Assembly: GCA_947561715.1 (NCBI GenBank)
Contig: OX387201.1
Coordinates: 18,552,001 to 18,616,000 of the forward strand
Length of the DNA stretch: 64,000 nt
Reading direction: 5' to 3'
Origin: Ascidia mentula
Lineage: Eukaryota > Chordata > Ascidiacea > Phlebobranchia > Ascidiidae
This document shows positions 10,777-24,520 of this stretch, piece by piece (position 1 is the stretch's first letter; each line of letters begins with the position of its first letter). The notes beneath the pieces were generated by a model. It made no database searches and had not been told where the DNA came from. It worked only from the letters and a program-made list of their open reading frames with translations. A program made the position numbers and the translations under genes.

Positions 10777-13700
10777 ATGGGCAACAGAGAAAGCAAGATG
10801 CAAAGAACGTCTGACACAAAATGTCAGAATGATTCTCAAATCAAACAACAGAAACCAGGTAAGATGAGTTTTGATATCCATATCTAAAACACACATTCAA
10901 CGTTTGTTTGGTTGGCATATTGCAAGTAATTTAAACAACACTTAAATTCAATAAGTTGGCAGTAATAAGCACAACTGTTTGGCCAAACTTTTATATTATT
11001 TCTTTCACATCATTGCTGTGATCAGAAACCAAAGTAGAAACCACTGAAATATAAAATTTCTGTAATTTACCCGGTATGCTGGTGAATATTATAAGACTAA
11101 TAAATTCCAAGCTAATCTGACAGAACTTATTATTAAGCTAAGTAACAAAGTTTTAATTTTTCGAGGTCCATCGCAGCAAGTATTAGCACAGGGGGCAAGC
11201 ATGTCCGACAGCATTGTTGGAGTTCAAGGTGATGTCAACATAACCAAAAACTACTACAGTCAAGGTATGTCAATCCAAGGGTATTGCAAATTAATGCAGG
11301 GTAAGACAATTTGAAAATATTCTTTTTTAATCAGATTCTTGAGCTTTCTGGTTATGTTACCTGAACATTTACTTAAGTGCCAATTGATACACATAATATA
11401 AAGTTATTTTGGTTCATGTGCAAAGTTCAATTTGAGCTGATTTTATGCTGACAATATTCAACTTACTGAACATTTAGGTACACCAAGCACAACAAAAGAT
11501 GACGAACAAAATGAAGGTAAAATATTGTGATCTATTTCAACAACAAGAAAACATTCGTATTGTTAAAATTTCAAAATATTATGGTGTTCATAGCCTATAT
11601 GTTTGCTATGTCATAAGAATTTTTACATAATTTATAAAACGGCATGCTTTGTTTAAAGGGATGCCAACCCCTACCTTAGAGGTATTGGTGATGTAACAGT
11701 AATGTTAACACAGTAAATCACCGTCTACCGTAATATCTCAGCCTATCATTGCGATGGGTCACAAGGAAAATCAGTGGGGTTTGGGGTTTTAAAATAATTT
11801 GTGGGGTTTTAAAATAATTTTCTGACAATTCAGTTTTTTGTTCGTCAAAACTGTGCACCTTCATTCAATCAAATGCAGAAATGTAAGGTAAACAGAACAA
11901 TACACTGCAATAACGTAACAATAATTAATGATGAACCTGAATTTAAATGGTTTTGGGAGGAATTTCTGATGACTTGTGTTTTTTAATTTAGAAAAAGTGC
12001 AGCAAGAAGCCATCGAAATCATTAAAAGTCGACATAATGTACTAAAGACTGTCATGTCTCTTCCTGGTTTAAGAGAAGATGGAATCCCAGATGTTAATCC
12101 AAAACTGGAAATACTTGACTTTTACAAGGGTATTGATCCCAAGAAAGAAGATGAATTTGTGCCATCAACAATGAGGGACAGTGTAAATAAAGTTAAAGGC
12201 AATCCCACAACATTTGAGGAATTGCTTACTGCAATTCATGAAGGTCACCAGTTTATCGCATTTGCAGGAGCACCGGGCGCGGGAAAAACTTCGTTATCCA
12301 AGAAACTGCTGAAACACATCAAAAAGGGGTATTTGATGTTACACCTAACCTTCATGAATATAGACTATGGTGATGACAAACTTACACTTCAAGAGCTCCT
12401 ACTGGACAGGCAGTTCCCTGATACCAAGCAAACTGTCCTTAATGCTGCATTCAGATGGATGAAGCAAAACCAAGAAAAGTGCATTTTAGTATTTGATGGT
12501 TTGGATCAGGCAACATGGTCACTGGAAAATGTAAAGCAAATTAATACAGATTACAAAACTCTGTTTACAGTTCAACAGCTTGTTGCGAATCTCTGCAGCA
12601 AAACCCTGTTCAGAAAAGCAACATTAATCTTTACATCACGTCCACATTCCCTGCTTGCCATTCCTGTGGGACTCCGTCCAAAATCTACCATTTATGTCCA
12701 CGACCTTGCTACAGAAGACATGAAAAAGCTGTTTTACTTCTATGCTGACGAAAAAGCAAGTGAACTTTTCAAAAAACTTAAAACTGAATCTCCACAATTG
12801 CTTAGTTTTTGTCACAATCCATTGCTTTTACAATTTGTCTTGTATGCCTGTTTGTTTGGTGACTCAGACAGTTTTAACACAATTACCAACTTATTCAATG
12901 CAGTATTGCAACAATTTAATGTATCCGAATATGCAAAGGGCAAGAGCATAAACTTTGTTATAAAAGCCCTTGGCAAAATGGCCTACAATGGAATGACTCG
13001 CCGCACTGTTGTGTTTAGCCATGCAGACCTTTCTGCAGTGGACCTAGAGCACATTAATGTTCAGGATGTGATAATTAGGCTTGTAAAACACTCTTGGTTC
13101 TCACATCGTAAAGTTTTCGATGGTTCCCAAACTTTCTTTTTCTTTTCACATCAAATGTTACAAGAATTTATTTGTGCCTTTTACATTTCTTTTTTTATGC
13201 CTGTTGAAGAATTTAACCAAATCATTGATGAGGTGGTGGAAGTTCCACACTGGGCCATGGTGCGACGATTTGTATGTGGCCTTTTGCTTGGACAGAAACG
13301 TCGTAAGCTTGACATTAATTATTTTTACAAAATTTTTCTAATTTTGCTAATTGTTGTTTTGCAAGTGGTGTCGGGAAGTCATCCTGCTGAAGGAAATTTG
13401 GAGTCTGAATGTGACGGTGGTCTTGCTCGCTCTGTGACAGATTCCAGGATTCAGGAAAAAGGTATCTTTGCTATGTAAACCTGCAACACATATTACCTGG
13501 TTTACAATATGTGCAACACAAGCTTTCTATTTGTGTAACATTTGAAAATATTTTTTGAAAACAGTGATTTATCAATCACATTATGTGCATATTCACAGGT
13601 TACAGAAATTAAACAGGGATGAACAGTATATTTGCAAAAAAAGTTACACATATATTCCGCTATTTAGTGGCATGCATTTATTTAAAAATTGGAAGCTCCT

Positions 13701-15568
13701 GCTTCTGCCCCAAAATGAAAACTTTATCAACATAACTCCGTATCTTGGGTCCAATTGTGTTAAAATTTTTATTTGCAAATACAGGTTTGCATTTAAAACA
13801 CATGCCATGTTTTAAAGTTTCAGGTAATGCCTTAGGGCATTGAATGATTTGACATGCAAACGCCACACGAAAACGATAGCAATGTCAAATAATTGCATCC
13901 ACATATTTTAATGTTAAGTGACCAAGCATAGCTGTACCGATGGTGTTTTGAGTTTAATTTTACTGCACACTGAGGTTAGACATGCAGTGTTTTTTTTTTT
14001 TACCTTGAGGAGTCCCATCTACAGGGCCACGGACTAGTACCGGTACATTTTCAACCTGTCCTCCCAACTTGTCGGCTAGGATTTTGTGTGGTACACGCCT
14101 TACAAACACGCAACTATAAATACAGGTTGGGCACTTGTGCCCATCCCCAGTAAACTTTAGCATGGTATTGTTTTTGCTAAGGAACTCGTTACTGACACTA
14201 CTGCGTTAGACATGTAACATGAGTGTACTTGATTCATTTATTGGTGGCTTTACTGCGTTAAATAGCGTTTAGCTCGTACAGATAATATCTGTGTTTGCGC
14301 AAAACATACAGGTAGAAATAATTCGTCCAACCAAATACATGTCAACAGTTTTATTGCAAATGTTGTTGTTTCTTGTTTTCCAGACAAAAGTGCGAAATTA
14401 TTGGATGCGCTTTCAAGATATCTCCAATCTCAACCCATGCAATACGATCTACTGAGTAAGTAAATGATATGAATGCCAACAGTTTAATGCGTGTTTGTAA
14501 ACACAACATTTATACGCGTAACAATGAGTAGGTTTGTTACGTCACACAACCATTGTTTGAACCGAACACTCAATGCAGTTTTTTTTAGTTGGGATTAAAT
14601 GTTGTGGAGGAAAGACGCGTTTATTTCTGTCGTGTAATTTTTATATTTTCTGATAATTTAAACGTTTTATATTGGATTGATTTGTTGGTTCTTGTGTTGA
14701 TTAAATCCGACTTAAACGTGGGGAATTCTGTGCAAGAATAAAGTAAGTTTTAGTTCAAGTGATTTTATTAAAACTGGAAACCAGACATCTGCTTTTTTAA
14801 TAAACTTTCTTCTGTTTTATTTCAGATTTATTTCTGGATTTGAAGGAAATCCAAAAACGCCACCAAGAAAAACTCGCCAAGTTTTGTCCTCCGGGGTTGA
14901 ATTTTACCGGAACCCGACTTCACTCAATCGTTCAGGTTTTGGCGGAATTTTTACCAAAAGTTACAAGAAATGATTTGGGGCTGGTGCTGGAATATTGCGA
15001 CCTGAATTCCGAAGATTTAACGATTATTTGTGAAGCAATAAAAAGAATGAAACCAAAGGTTTGTTTGTGTTTTTATTTATTTTGTAACCAAGATTCTGTT
15101 TTAAATTCCTGACATTTTTTGCAAAAGTTTATTTATTTAAAGAAAAAAAACGAAATCGTTTTAGTTTTGGGATAAAATGTTGCTTCTTCCTGGTTCGAAA
15201 TGTATAGAAATATTTCCAACAAACAATGTTTTTATTTTAAATAGTTGGAAATTCTCTTCCTGAGTGTAAACAAGTTTCGCGGAAAAGACGACGGGAAAAA
15301 AATTTGTGAGATTTTACCGAAGGTTGGGGAGGAGTTGGATCTGCTTCAGTGCAAAATGGATCCGGAGTCGGTTAAGATGGTGAAGGCAGCACTTGCTAAT
15401 ATGGAAAACCCTGTGAGGATTTAATTTATATTTGTATGAAAACATTTATTTGTGAAATTTCATAAAATTAAAACTTTTTGTGACTTTTTTCAGCCGCTAG
15501 TTTGGGGTTTGGTTGAAGTTCAACAGTTCCTCCCCTCATCCGATCTAGATTCCAGTGATTCGGATTAA
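10777..15568 (+). CDS. NLR-A: NACHT and leucine-rich-repeat protein
   Basis: Nine exons with consistent phases (10777-10858, 11166-11264, 11478-11516, 11992-13302, 13366-13461, 14384-14455, 14826-15058, 15245-15412, 15494-15568) give about 724 residues. The N-terminus MGNRES fits an N-myristoylation signal. Exon 4 holds the NACHT NTPase: Walker A GAPGAGKTS, Walker B ILVFDGLDQA and a sensor-type FTSRPHSL. Exons 7-8 give leucine-rich segments (LEILFLSVNKF, ELDLLQCKM), and the tail is acidic (SSDLDSSDSD). NACHT-LRR proteins are intracellular immune sensors that oligomerise through the NTPase. No CARD, death or pyrin domain is seen; the short N-terminus contains DSIVGVQGDVNITKN, shared with NLR-B. 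The start was chosen because exon 1 has the same length (82 nt) and phase as in NLR-B. It converges on the TPP2 remnant. No break is visible. Confidence 0.88.
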
Positions 15569-15636
15569 AGCAGAATCTCAACACGAAAACTATTTCCTGT
15601 TCCCGAATTATTTGTGTTTTGTTTTCGTGATTTCAA

Positions 15637-15642
15637 GAATAA
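15637..15642 (+). terminator. Polyadenylation signal AATAAA of NLR-A
   Basis: AATAAA lies 69 bp after the stop codon and is followed by an A-rich stretch. It is also present downstream of NLR-B. Confidence 0.6.
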
Positions 15643-16058
15643 ATGATTTTTAACAAAAAACAAAAACTCTGACATTTTATCCCAAGCGTCACTAAGCAAC
15701 ACTTAAACTTAAACCGTGTCACTAGAGGTATTATAAAAAAAATAGAAATAATAGTCGAATTAAGATATAATTTTGTGGCAGATTTCTTACAAAATTTTAT
15801 GTGCGCAATGTTTTTTTGCACTTCAAATATAGAAATTTTATACCATTGATTTAGAAGTTTATTAATTTATACATATTCATTTAAAAATTGTTTAGAATTT
15901 GAACAACGAGCAGAAGTTGATATTAATTTATCATTTCGGTAAAGACATTTGGTTGGAAATTGTGCAAGATTTTTCGGTTTCCAGTTACCGATGTGTTGCC
16001 GTGCATTTCTATGTTGTGCTCGATCAGATACGCAAACATGCAAGGTTCTTAACTGAAG

Positions 16059-16884
16059 GCCGCATATCAGTATTAAATCCCAAAAATCTAGTTTTGAAGG
16101 CTATCACCATTAATACCCATACTGAGTGATTTGCTTTTTTGCCAACAACAATTCCTGTGGTCAGTGACCCATGAAGATCTACTGGTACTATTCATAGAGA
16201 AAAAAAATTGATTGCAGCTGCATCCGCCAAAACACAGCAAGGATCTGAGGAGCCTCCAGGAGGATCTTTTGTCCTATAGGATAGCAAAAACAGTCCCAGG
16301 GGGCAACCAAAGCAACTTTCCTGTGACAATTTTTTTTGCCATTGCGTAGAAAAGGGTTAGGGCCAACATTAAATTGCAAATTGGATGAGGTTTTTGTGAT
16401 TCATTTTTTCGCAAAACCATCTTACATTTTTTTGCAGCCAATTTAGCTAAAATAATGACTAATCGGGGGCCTAAAAGACCCCTAGGTGGTGCTTTAAGCA
16501 ACTATCTTGCAACTAATTTTCACCTTACTGCGTAGCCAAGAGGCGGGCCTAACATAAAATCACAAATTAAGGTATACTTCTGTGATTCAATTTTGAGCTA
16601 CATCCCCTTGAACATTTTGGTGGTTTTTCAACTAAACTTTTCACAGCACCCTGCACCAAACGTCTGACTGACTGAGAAGAGCAAAAAATGCACTAAAACT
16701 GCACTAAACACGCTGAAAATCGCCCTGGCTACACCACGTGACTTCTTGCTCATTCAACCAGAAAATTGACCCCAACGCATCACCGGTTGCCTTGTGACGG
16801 AACTGAGACTATCTATGACGCAGGAGTACAAGACGGGCATTCCCCGCGGGCAAAACTATTTTAATATAATTACTGATATGCGGT
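16059..16884. mobile_element. 826-bp non-autonomous inverted-repeat transposon, present only in unit A
   Basis: The ends are inverted repeats, CCGCATATCAGTA on the left and TACTGATATGCGG on the right. The element is flanked by CTGAAG at 16053-16058 and 16885-16890, a 6-bp target duplication. Unit B has a single CTGAAG at 51436-51441 with no insert, so B is the empty site. No ORF of note lies inside. The superfamily is not recognised. It inserted after the A/B duplication (or was lost precisely in B, which is less likely). Confidence 0.85.
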
Positions 16885-16889
16885 CTGAA

Positions 16890-17979
16890 GCAGCCAAAAA
16901 TAAAGGCGAATATTGCGGAAAACAGATATGCCATTTTATTTGGATAATAAAAGTAAAATACATTAATAATCTTTTTGCTGATCATGGAATCTCAGAGTTG
17001 TGCCCATCAGTGATTTTGTATTAGCCTCCAAACACTTTTCTGCACATTGCCTTTTGTTATTCGAACTGCTTTATCAGCTCCCACAAAGCTGACTTTTCCC
17101 GCCACAGAACATGCAGTCATTCACCAATCCTGACCGTACATTACTTTGAATCAGCTGTAACGTCTTTGTTTTACAACTGAGCAATTTGGAGAGGGCCTTC
17201 ATGTGTTACCAAACACCAGCAATTCTTCTGGCAAATAAAGCAAAACTGCACGAATGTGGGTACATGTAGAGAACCTGAAACACTACATTGTTCAAGGCAT
17301 TAATCGTGAAATGGGAATTTTTACCAGACTTTCGACAAAAAATATTAACGTGCCACTCGCGCAAAATAATATTAGATAAAGGGTAGTTTCCAATTCAACT
17401 GCTTCGCACATTATACAGCAAAGTTTTGTTTAACCAACCAATGCTCCATCTTAATTTCCTTGTGATTCTGGTACTTTGTTAGCAACCAAACATTGCAAAT
17501 TGAGAAAAGGACAGAATTTTTCTACACAAAAGTGGAATTATTGTACGATCATCAGAAACACCACGTTTGGTTACAACAACGAGAAAAAAAACATTGGTAG
17601 AAACGTCTCTAGAGAAGGGTGTAGGCAATTACCTTCAATATCCATTGCGCAAAACACAGAAAGCAACAATTGCTTAAAAACCCACATCCCCGTAAAATAG
17701 GTTTGCGTGGAAGTTGTTTCGCTGTCAATTAAAAATCAAGAATAATTCCACAATGCAGTCGAAAAATAAAGTTTTGCAAATAATTCATAAATTATGTGAC
17801 ATAAAATTTGGTGCCTATGCGAGCAGAATATGGCCGTAAAAACTGATTCAGTGAAACAAAGTTCAGATCTCTGCCAGTAAAAACAGAAATTGAAATTTAG
17901 ATAAAAGCAGCGACAAACTGCGATGGACGACGGGAATAAACCGCAACAAACAGCGGCACACAATACACGTTGTATCGCT
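16890..17979. other. Intergenic stretch between the convergent NLR-A and TPP2 remnant
   Basis: Noncoding sequence, nearly identical in unit B (about 51.44-52.53 kb). The short ORFs inside are shared only because the duplication is recent. I see no gene or RNA signature. Confidence 0.5.
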
Positions 17980-19153
17980 TTAAAATGGAATGAATGAGGC
18001 TGGGTATTTTATTGGAAGGGACATCTCAATGTATTGCGCCACGTATTCCCAACCAAGTTTGCGACAAATCTGCAACAAACAGTGGTAAGTTCAAACAACA
18101 CAGCTCGAAAATATGACAAACATCACCTGCAGTTTATTGCTTTTTATGCAACAACAAGTAAAACTTATTGTATTTTATTTTTATTACATTTTGCATTTCA
18201 ATGATATTTGTCGAAATTGGTTTGCTTTAAACCTGTACTTAAATACCTGTGTGGTTCTAGAAATGATTCAAGCCTTGTTTTCTAATTATAGACATTTGTT
18301 TAAAACCATTTTTGATCAAACAATCATGTTAGGTCGCGCACGAGCGACAAGTTTCTTGGGTACAAAGCTTGAAGTGAATTTCTTGCGTGTAAATAGTTTT
18401 AAGATGTCCCAAAACACAGGTGACGTAACACGTCCATATTAAGACTTGGATACAAACCTCAATAAGTTTCAAGTCAGTCTCTTTGCATTTCTTGTCGTCG
18501 CTTTGTTTAAGCAGAGCTCGGGCGGCCAGACCATATTTCTTATTGGCGACCGCGTGTTTGAAAACAAAAGGCAGAACCTGGAAACGACAAAAATGTCATT
18601 AAAAGCTTGCACTGGTGTTGTTTATACTGTGTATATGTGCTGGTACTCTGTATAGAATGAATTGAACATGATGATCTTCTCTTAACTATTGGTATAACAT
18701 GCAAGTGTCAGTTAAGACGACAAGATCATAATAGCGCTTATGTTAATTTATACTTTCCATCCCACCTTGCTCTCGTTCATGTCCGCAAACATTTGCAACC
18801 TTTCGAAAGTTTCTTTAAGTTGTTCGCAAACATCACCATAAGTTGTTTCACAACCACCAAGATTGTCAGCGCCCTCATGCGGTTCATCTTTTCAGAAAGA
18901 AATGTGTTTAAAACACAACTGGTGTATTCAATATACAGTAAAATATGTTACTAAGCTACAAGTATAATTGCAGCGATATAAGCATGAATCAAAGATAATA
19001 AAGAGACACCTGTGGCTTCACTTTTTGATCTTTCTTCCCTCGCTGTGTCAAGTTGAATCATTTTATCTGCGAGAGCACAACCTTTATACACGAGGGATCC
19101 AATGAGATGACATCTCTGTTTTTCACTTTCACTGCAAAGGAAAATGCAAATGG

Positions 19154-20034
19154 GTCATTCCATGTCAAATCGCCTAAAACCATCTTAATTGTTCTACTGG
19201 CCCAACCAGGAGGAAACTTGTTGGACCACTGAAGGAAACATTTCGTGTGTGATAGGAACACAATTATTGGCCTTATTAAACATATATTATAACAGAAGAG
19301 GAACAATTTTCAGAATGTGGATGAAGTGGGTGCTATGTATTTATGAATAAGGTTTATTTTCTGTGTACCTTGAGAAAGGAAAACAAGTTTGTTGTGCAAA
19401 AACATGAATTAGGAAAAATTGAATTTCAATGCACTAAAATTGCCCTATTTGATACCACAGCTTGTGGGAAAATTACAGTATAACATTTAATATTCCATGC
19501 TGTGTATAAAAACAAGGTATATCCCAAATTACTCATGCATGACCAAAAGAGATGTTTCTTGGCCAATATTATCTTCATGAAGCGATTTAACAAGAAACCA
19601 AAAACTTTTACCACTTCAATGATTTGATATGTTGTAGCTGTAAGCAGTATGTTATTAGACCTAAAAGTTAACCATCTGACGACCTCTGGGTCACGAATCA
19701 GGCCAGGTCAAATTCAGGGTTACAACAAAGGTCAAGAGGTCATTGTAAGAGGGAAACAAAAAAATCAAAACTGATTATACAGACAATTCTCTTTCAAACA
19801 ACACCAAAGTCATAAAAATTGGCCAAGTAGTTTTCGAAATAAAGGGGTTAAAGCAGAAGGCAAACCCCTGAACTTTGCCCCCAAATGACAACTGTAGGGA
19901 AACATAACTCTTGAACCAATGATCTGAGTGAACTAAAATTTGGCATGAGTGACTGTGCCATAGTACTTAACACATATGTTTCATCTACATTAAAGAGGTT
20001 TAGGTCATTTTGTGATGATTTAACATGGAATGAC
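19154..20034. mobile_element. Inverted-repeat element in a TPP2 intron (unit A)
   Basis: GTCATTCCATGTCAAATC at 19154 is matched near 20017-20034 by its inverse GATTTAACATGGAATGAC, with one mismatch. The interior is noncoding. The same element lies at the equivalent intron site in unit B (53699-54627), so it predates the duplication. No clear target duplication was seen, and the family is not recognised. Confidence 0.5.
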
Positions 20035-23000
20035 TTAAATTTATGTAATATTGATTGACTTGCAAGCAATCGCTAAGTTGCATTGCAAATATACACACAT
20101 ATATACTGTATTAGAATATTATTGACATAACATTATATTACTTCTACAAGCTCTTCGCATGAAACGTTTTACACAGAAATAGAATTTTAACGTATCACAC
20201 TAGAGTTAAATGGTTGCCAGTCTGGTGGTTTACCTCTTTATGGAAGCAGCATCTGGTCTTGGGTCGCACTTAATCCCAAGGTTAGCTGATAATTGATGAG
20301 TATCAATACGAGATATAACTTCATCAGCCGTCTCTATTATTTCATCTAATTTCTCCTCTCTTGTCTACAAATGCATGAGCTTAATGATGGTGAAAAAATA
20401 ACTTTTATTTTCAAAGTATTCCCAGGAATTTTTACAAATTAACCTGTCTTATAAAAATTAATGATTACCTTTGTCGCTTTAAGTGCTTGTAGTTTAGCCA
20501 TGTAAAGAGGTATGTGTTTACCCCAGTCCAACCTCAGTTTATTAAACAAGTCCAGTCGTTCTTGTCTGTCACGGAATATCAAAGTTTAGGATATAATCGT
20601 GTCAGCAATGATTTTGTTAATTATCGGATTTGGTTACGTCATACTTGGCAACCCAGGAAATTTAAAGGTCTCTGATGTCATCCTCCCACTAGTTGAAGCT
20701 TTTGTTTGATTTCTTTAAGTTTGAGTTGCGGTTAGTTTTGTTCTTGCTCGGTGGGTCGATCAGGACCTACGTGAATTTGTGTGTGTACTGCAGGAAACAA
20801 GATAGGCAACATATAAGATTTGAACTCTACTGATTTAGATGCAGAAGCCAAGGACATCATCTATATGAAAAAAAGTAATAAAGACAAAAGGTGAATTTCT
20901 ACATAGTTTGTTATTCTACCCCTTCAGAAATCTTGGACCTTTTTCCTCTATACAAGCTCTGTTAACAATGCACATTGCTTCAGAGGAAGATAAATTGAGT
21001 GTTTGAATTAACACAACTTACTGCACGTTTTCCAAGCTCCCCTTTTGCCATGCTCATCTGACCAATCAGGTACTGTCCTCCAGTCACATGCTTTGGTAAT
21101 CTGAAATATTTAAAAGTGATTTAAATGTTGTTTAGCGCTTGTCACATGACAAACAAACCAAACAAACACAATCTTACTTGTCTTCTTGTAAAGGAGCAAC
21201 ATAGAATGGAAATGGATGTCCAGGAATCACTGTTTGATTCGACATCTTGTTACTTCCCATCAACGCGTCTCTGTGTGTGGAAAAAACATCCAGTGATATT
21301 GACGATGACAGCTTGGCTTTCACCACTAGTGCGGCGTCCTTGAGTCGGTGTAGGGCATCCCTCGATGAATGGGAGACTTGTAAGCGTATTGTGTATTCAC
21401 CTTTGTCCAATTTGATTGGGTACTGTAAGATAAATACATGCATAATAGTCCAATATCAACTGTGTCTAATTACAAATATGATATGTAATCACTATAATGA
21501 ATATACCTGGTGAGGGTAAGCGTCCCCTGCACCCACAAAGCACTTGTTGGAATCAAACATCAACCATATCTGACTGTTATATTCATTCTCGTACAATAAA
21601 TCCGACAACATGGGAAAGGATATGGTGACTTCAGATGACTTTGTCTGCAGACAATTTATTGTGAGTTAATAAGTTACAACAGTAACCCCAGTGATAGATG
21701 CAGGTAATGAGGCTGCTCAGTTTAAAACTTCACAAATTTATCATAAATTGTTTTAGGTTTATGCGATAATTTCGTAAATAAAACATAAACAGTTTTAAGT
21801 CTCTGTTGATTCAAATCAACCACAGTCTCACCACATGCAAAGGGTATGTGTTGATCATCTCATATGTTGGTTGATCTCCAAGAACATGATCTCTAGCTGA
21901 TAATGGACGTATACAATGATCAGTTGCTCTCAGGGGTTGTACAACGTGTTTGAGGGTTATAGAGGGTGAGATATCTTCTCTTTCCAATGAGCAAGCTTCA
22001 AGGCGATGAATTCCGTTGGCTGCATGCTGGGAAGGTTCATGACTATGTTACTTTCTGTATTTACTTCATCTTGGTTGTACAACATGCTCCTGGTGAGGTT
22101 TGAACCAACAACCTTGACTACCGTGGTTCACCAATCAGAGTGAATGAAGTGGTCGGTTGAGGTCCAGTTCATATATTCTGTTTTATGAGTCAAATACATA
22201 AATATTGCACTCACCATAACCAAGTTGTTGCTAACGGTAAGCCCACGAAATTTGACGTCATATGAAATGGAGACGTCACCTAAACTTGACCACCAACGAG
22301 CGACACAGAGTTCTACTGTGATCCCAGACTAAAAAGTAAAACACATTAAGTAATGCAAAACAATGCATGTAGAGGTAAAAAAACTACAAATGCTAGATAT
22401 TATATAATATTATTGTGCACAAAGGCGGGAATTGTTACCTGAACAGCAAACGCCTGCTCTGTGGAGCCACCTGCTGGAACATTTACGAGTTTGTAAAACT
22501 CTTGTTCACGAAATGCTCTTTGAGGTCGAATATTGACGCAGTGTAACACGAATCTTGCTGACTGATCGATTGAGTGATTTCTCAAAGTCATTTCTGTGGG
22601 AAAAGTAATTGTCTGATCCTAATATAAGAGTCAATACAAGCCTCAAGCAAGCTGTTGCTAAGAACTAAAAAATACATTTTCAGCATAAAGTTAATTCTAG
22701 GTTGAATCTGTGCATTTGTCAAATCCTGACCTGCCCATGTTGCACCTTCAGGTACATGGAAGAACTTTCTTGCTATCTGTCCAGGTTTAAACGTTCGTTG
22801 TTCTTGTTGAAGTCGGTAGTTGGTGAGTTGATCAGTTCTTGACAAAGATATCTCAGGTTATAAGTTTTGTGAAATTATTCATTCATTGGGAAACGAAGTC
22901 AAAAAAATTACAATAAATTAATCATAAAAAATAAAATTAATTAAAAGAAAGGAAACTGAAGGCTCTTACTTTTCTGGTTTAATGACAGTGACTGGCAGAG

Positions 23001-24274
23001 TGAAAAGTACTCCTGCATTCAAACGCTTACTGTTGCAACCTTGAACCTGGGCATAATGTACACCTGGAGGTAATCCTCTTGGATCCACCTGAAAATACAA
23101 CCAGATGATGATTTAATTTAAACAAACATGAATTAAATCCATACAACAGATCAACATCTTTTCAGTAACATTATTTACCTGCTGTTTGTGTACCCATATT
23201 GTTAAAGTCTATTCCAAAACATCATTTCAAAATGTGTTGGACAAACTACCCAGGGCTGGTCACTGCATATATGACAACTAAATTCTATCTTTTCCTCAGA
23301 ACCTAAAGATTTGAGAAATGAATGTTCATCCGCAAACACAGACTATAATGAGGGCTTGACAACTGTTTGATATTTTAGTGCTTACTTGCTGAAGAGTGGA
23401 ATTTGGGTTCGACAGTCACACTGACAGAACGTGGTTTCAAACAATCTTCATAAGAACGTAGATAAATTCCTGCAAACAAGTTAAATATTATGTTGATCTC
23501 ATGGATCTTGATAGAGAGCTGAAAGTGAGAAACTATACAGGTTGCAAACAACAATTTATCTTAAACTATCAACAATTACCTTTTCCTGATTGTGGAAGTG
23601 AAATGTCAAAAGATATCTTGTTTTCTGGTGCAGCATCATTATTTATTATATATTCAAATGCTTCATTTACCTTAAAAATGTGAGATATAAATTATATGTA
23701 ACTTCCCAGTATATTCATATCAGCCTACCTGTAAAAATCCATGACCCTGAGCAAAGCATTCAATAGAGCTTTGTTTTGATGCTGTGTTTTGTATCGCGCG
23801 ACGTATACTGTATGGAGTATATTGTATTTCCTGAGCTTTCAATGCCAAAACATAGCAGTAATTTTATTCTTGAATCTGCACAAAGCAACAATTAAAAAAT
23901 AAATTTTAGTTGCTGAACTATTTTAATTTTAATTTTATCTACCAGAGATACAAAGTTAAATTGCACCAATTTCACAACTATTTTAACTAATTCTCTACCA
24001 ATATTTACTTAGGTTTTTGATTTATAAGTTTCTGTCCAAACCAGATGAAAATCTACCCGATAAAATAAGTGCAATTGCACCACACGCATTTGGTGAAGAC
24101 ATTGAGGTTCCATTCATTAGCTGACTCCCGCGTAAGATCCAATCATGTTTGGAAAAAACTTTGTGACCCAGTGTAAAAGTATCTTCCATTTGGAACAGAG
24201 GTGGTGGCGCCACCTGGTGCTGATATGGACACACCACGTGCTCCATTCTATGGGGCGCCGTTTTGAAAAAAATT

Positions 24275-24520
24275 ATCTTGCCGCAACATAGAGCTAAGTT
24301 GCGGCAAGATAGCTAAGTTGCGGCAACATAGTGCTAAGTTGCGGCAAGATAGCTAAGTTGCGGCAACATAGTGCTAAGTTGCTGCAAGATTGCTAAGTTG
24401 CCGCAACATAGAGCTAAGTTGCGGCAACATAGTGCTAAGTTGCGGCAAGATAGCTAAGTTGCCGCAACATAGAGCTATCTTGCCGCAACTTAGCACTATG
24501 TTGCCGCAACTTAGCTATAG
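24275..24520. repeat. Left repeat arm of the DDE transposon
   Basis: This is a tandem array of about 18-20-bp words alternating CTAAGTTGCGGCAACATAG and CTAAGTTGCGGCAAGATAG, with inverted copies at the inner end so that the arm can also fold on itself. It is complementary to the array at 26833-27297. Confidence 0.85.

Larger units (their letters stand above)
14324..22895. repeat. Segmental duplication, right high-identity block (unit A)
   Basis: Near-identity with unit B resumes at CCAAATACATGTCAACAG (14329 in A, 49668 in B) inside an intron of the NLR gene. It runs through the NLR 3' exons, the intergenic space and the 3' half of TPP2, ending near ATTATTCATTCATTGGG at about 22890 (A) and 57365 (B). 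The main differences are the 826-bp element at 16059 in A, the lost TPP2 exon in B near 55863, and the 89-bp ribozyme insert at 56785 in B. Confidence 0.85.

Noticed and set aside
18446-18655. Plus-strand small ORF with a signal-peptide-like start, present in both units
   Set aside because: It is the antisense shadow of a TPP2 exon (VLPFVFKHAVANKKYG on the minus strand), and its conservation is due to the recent duplication.
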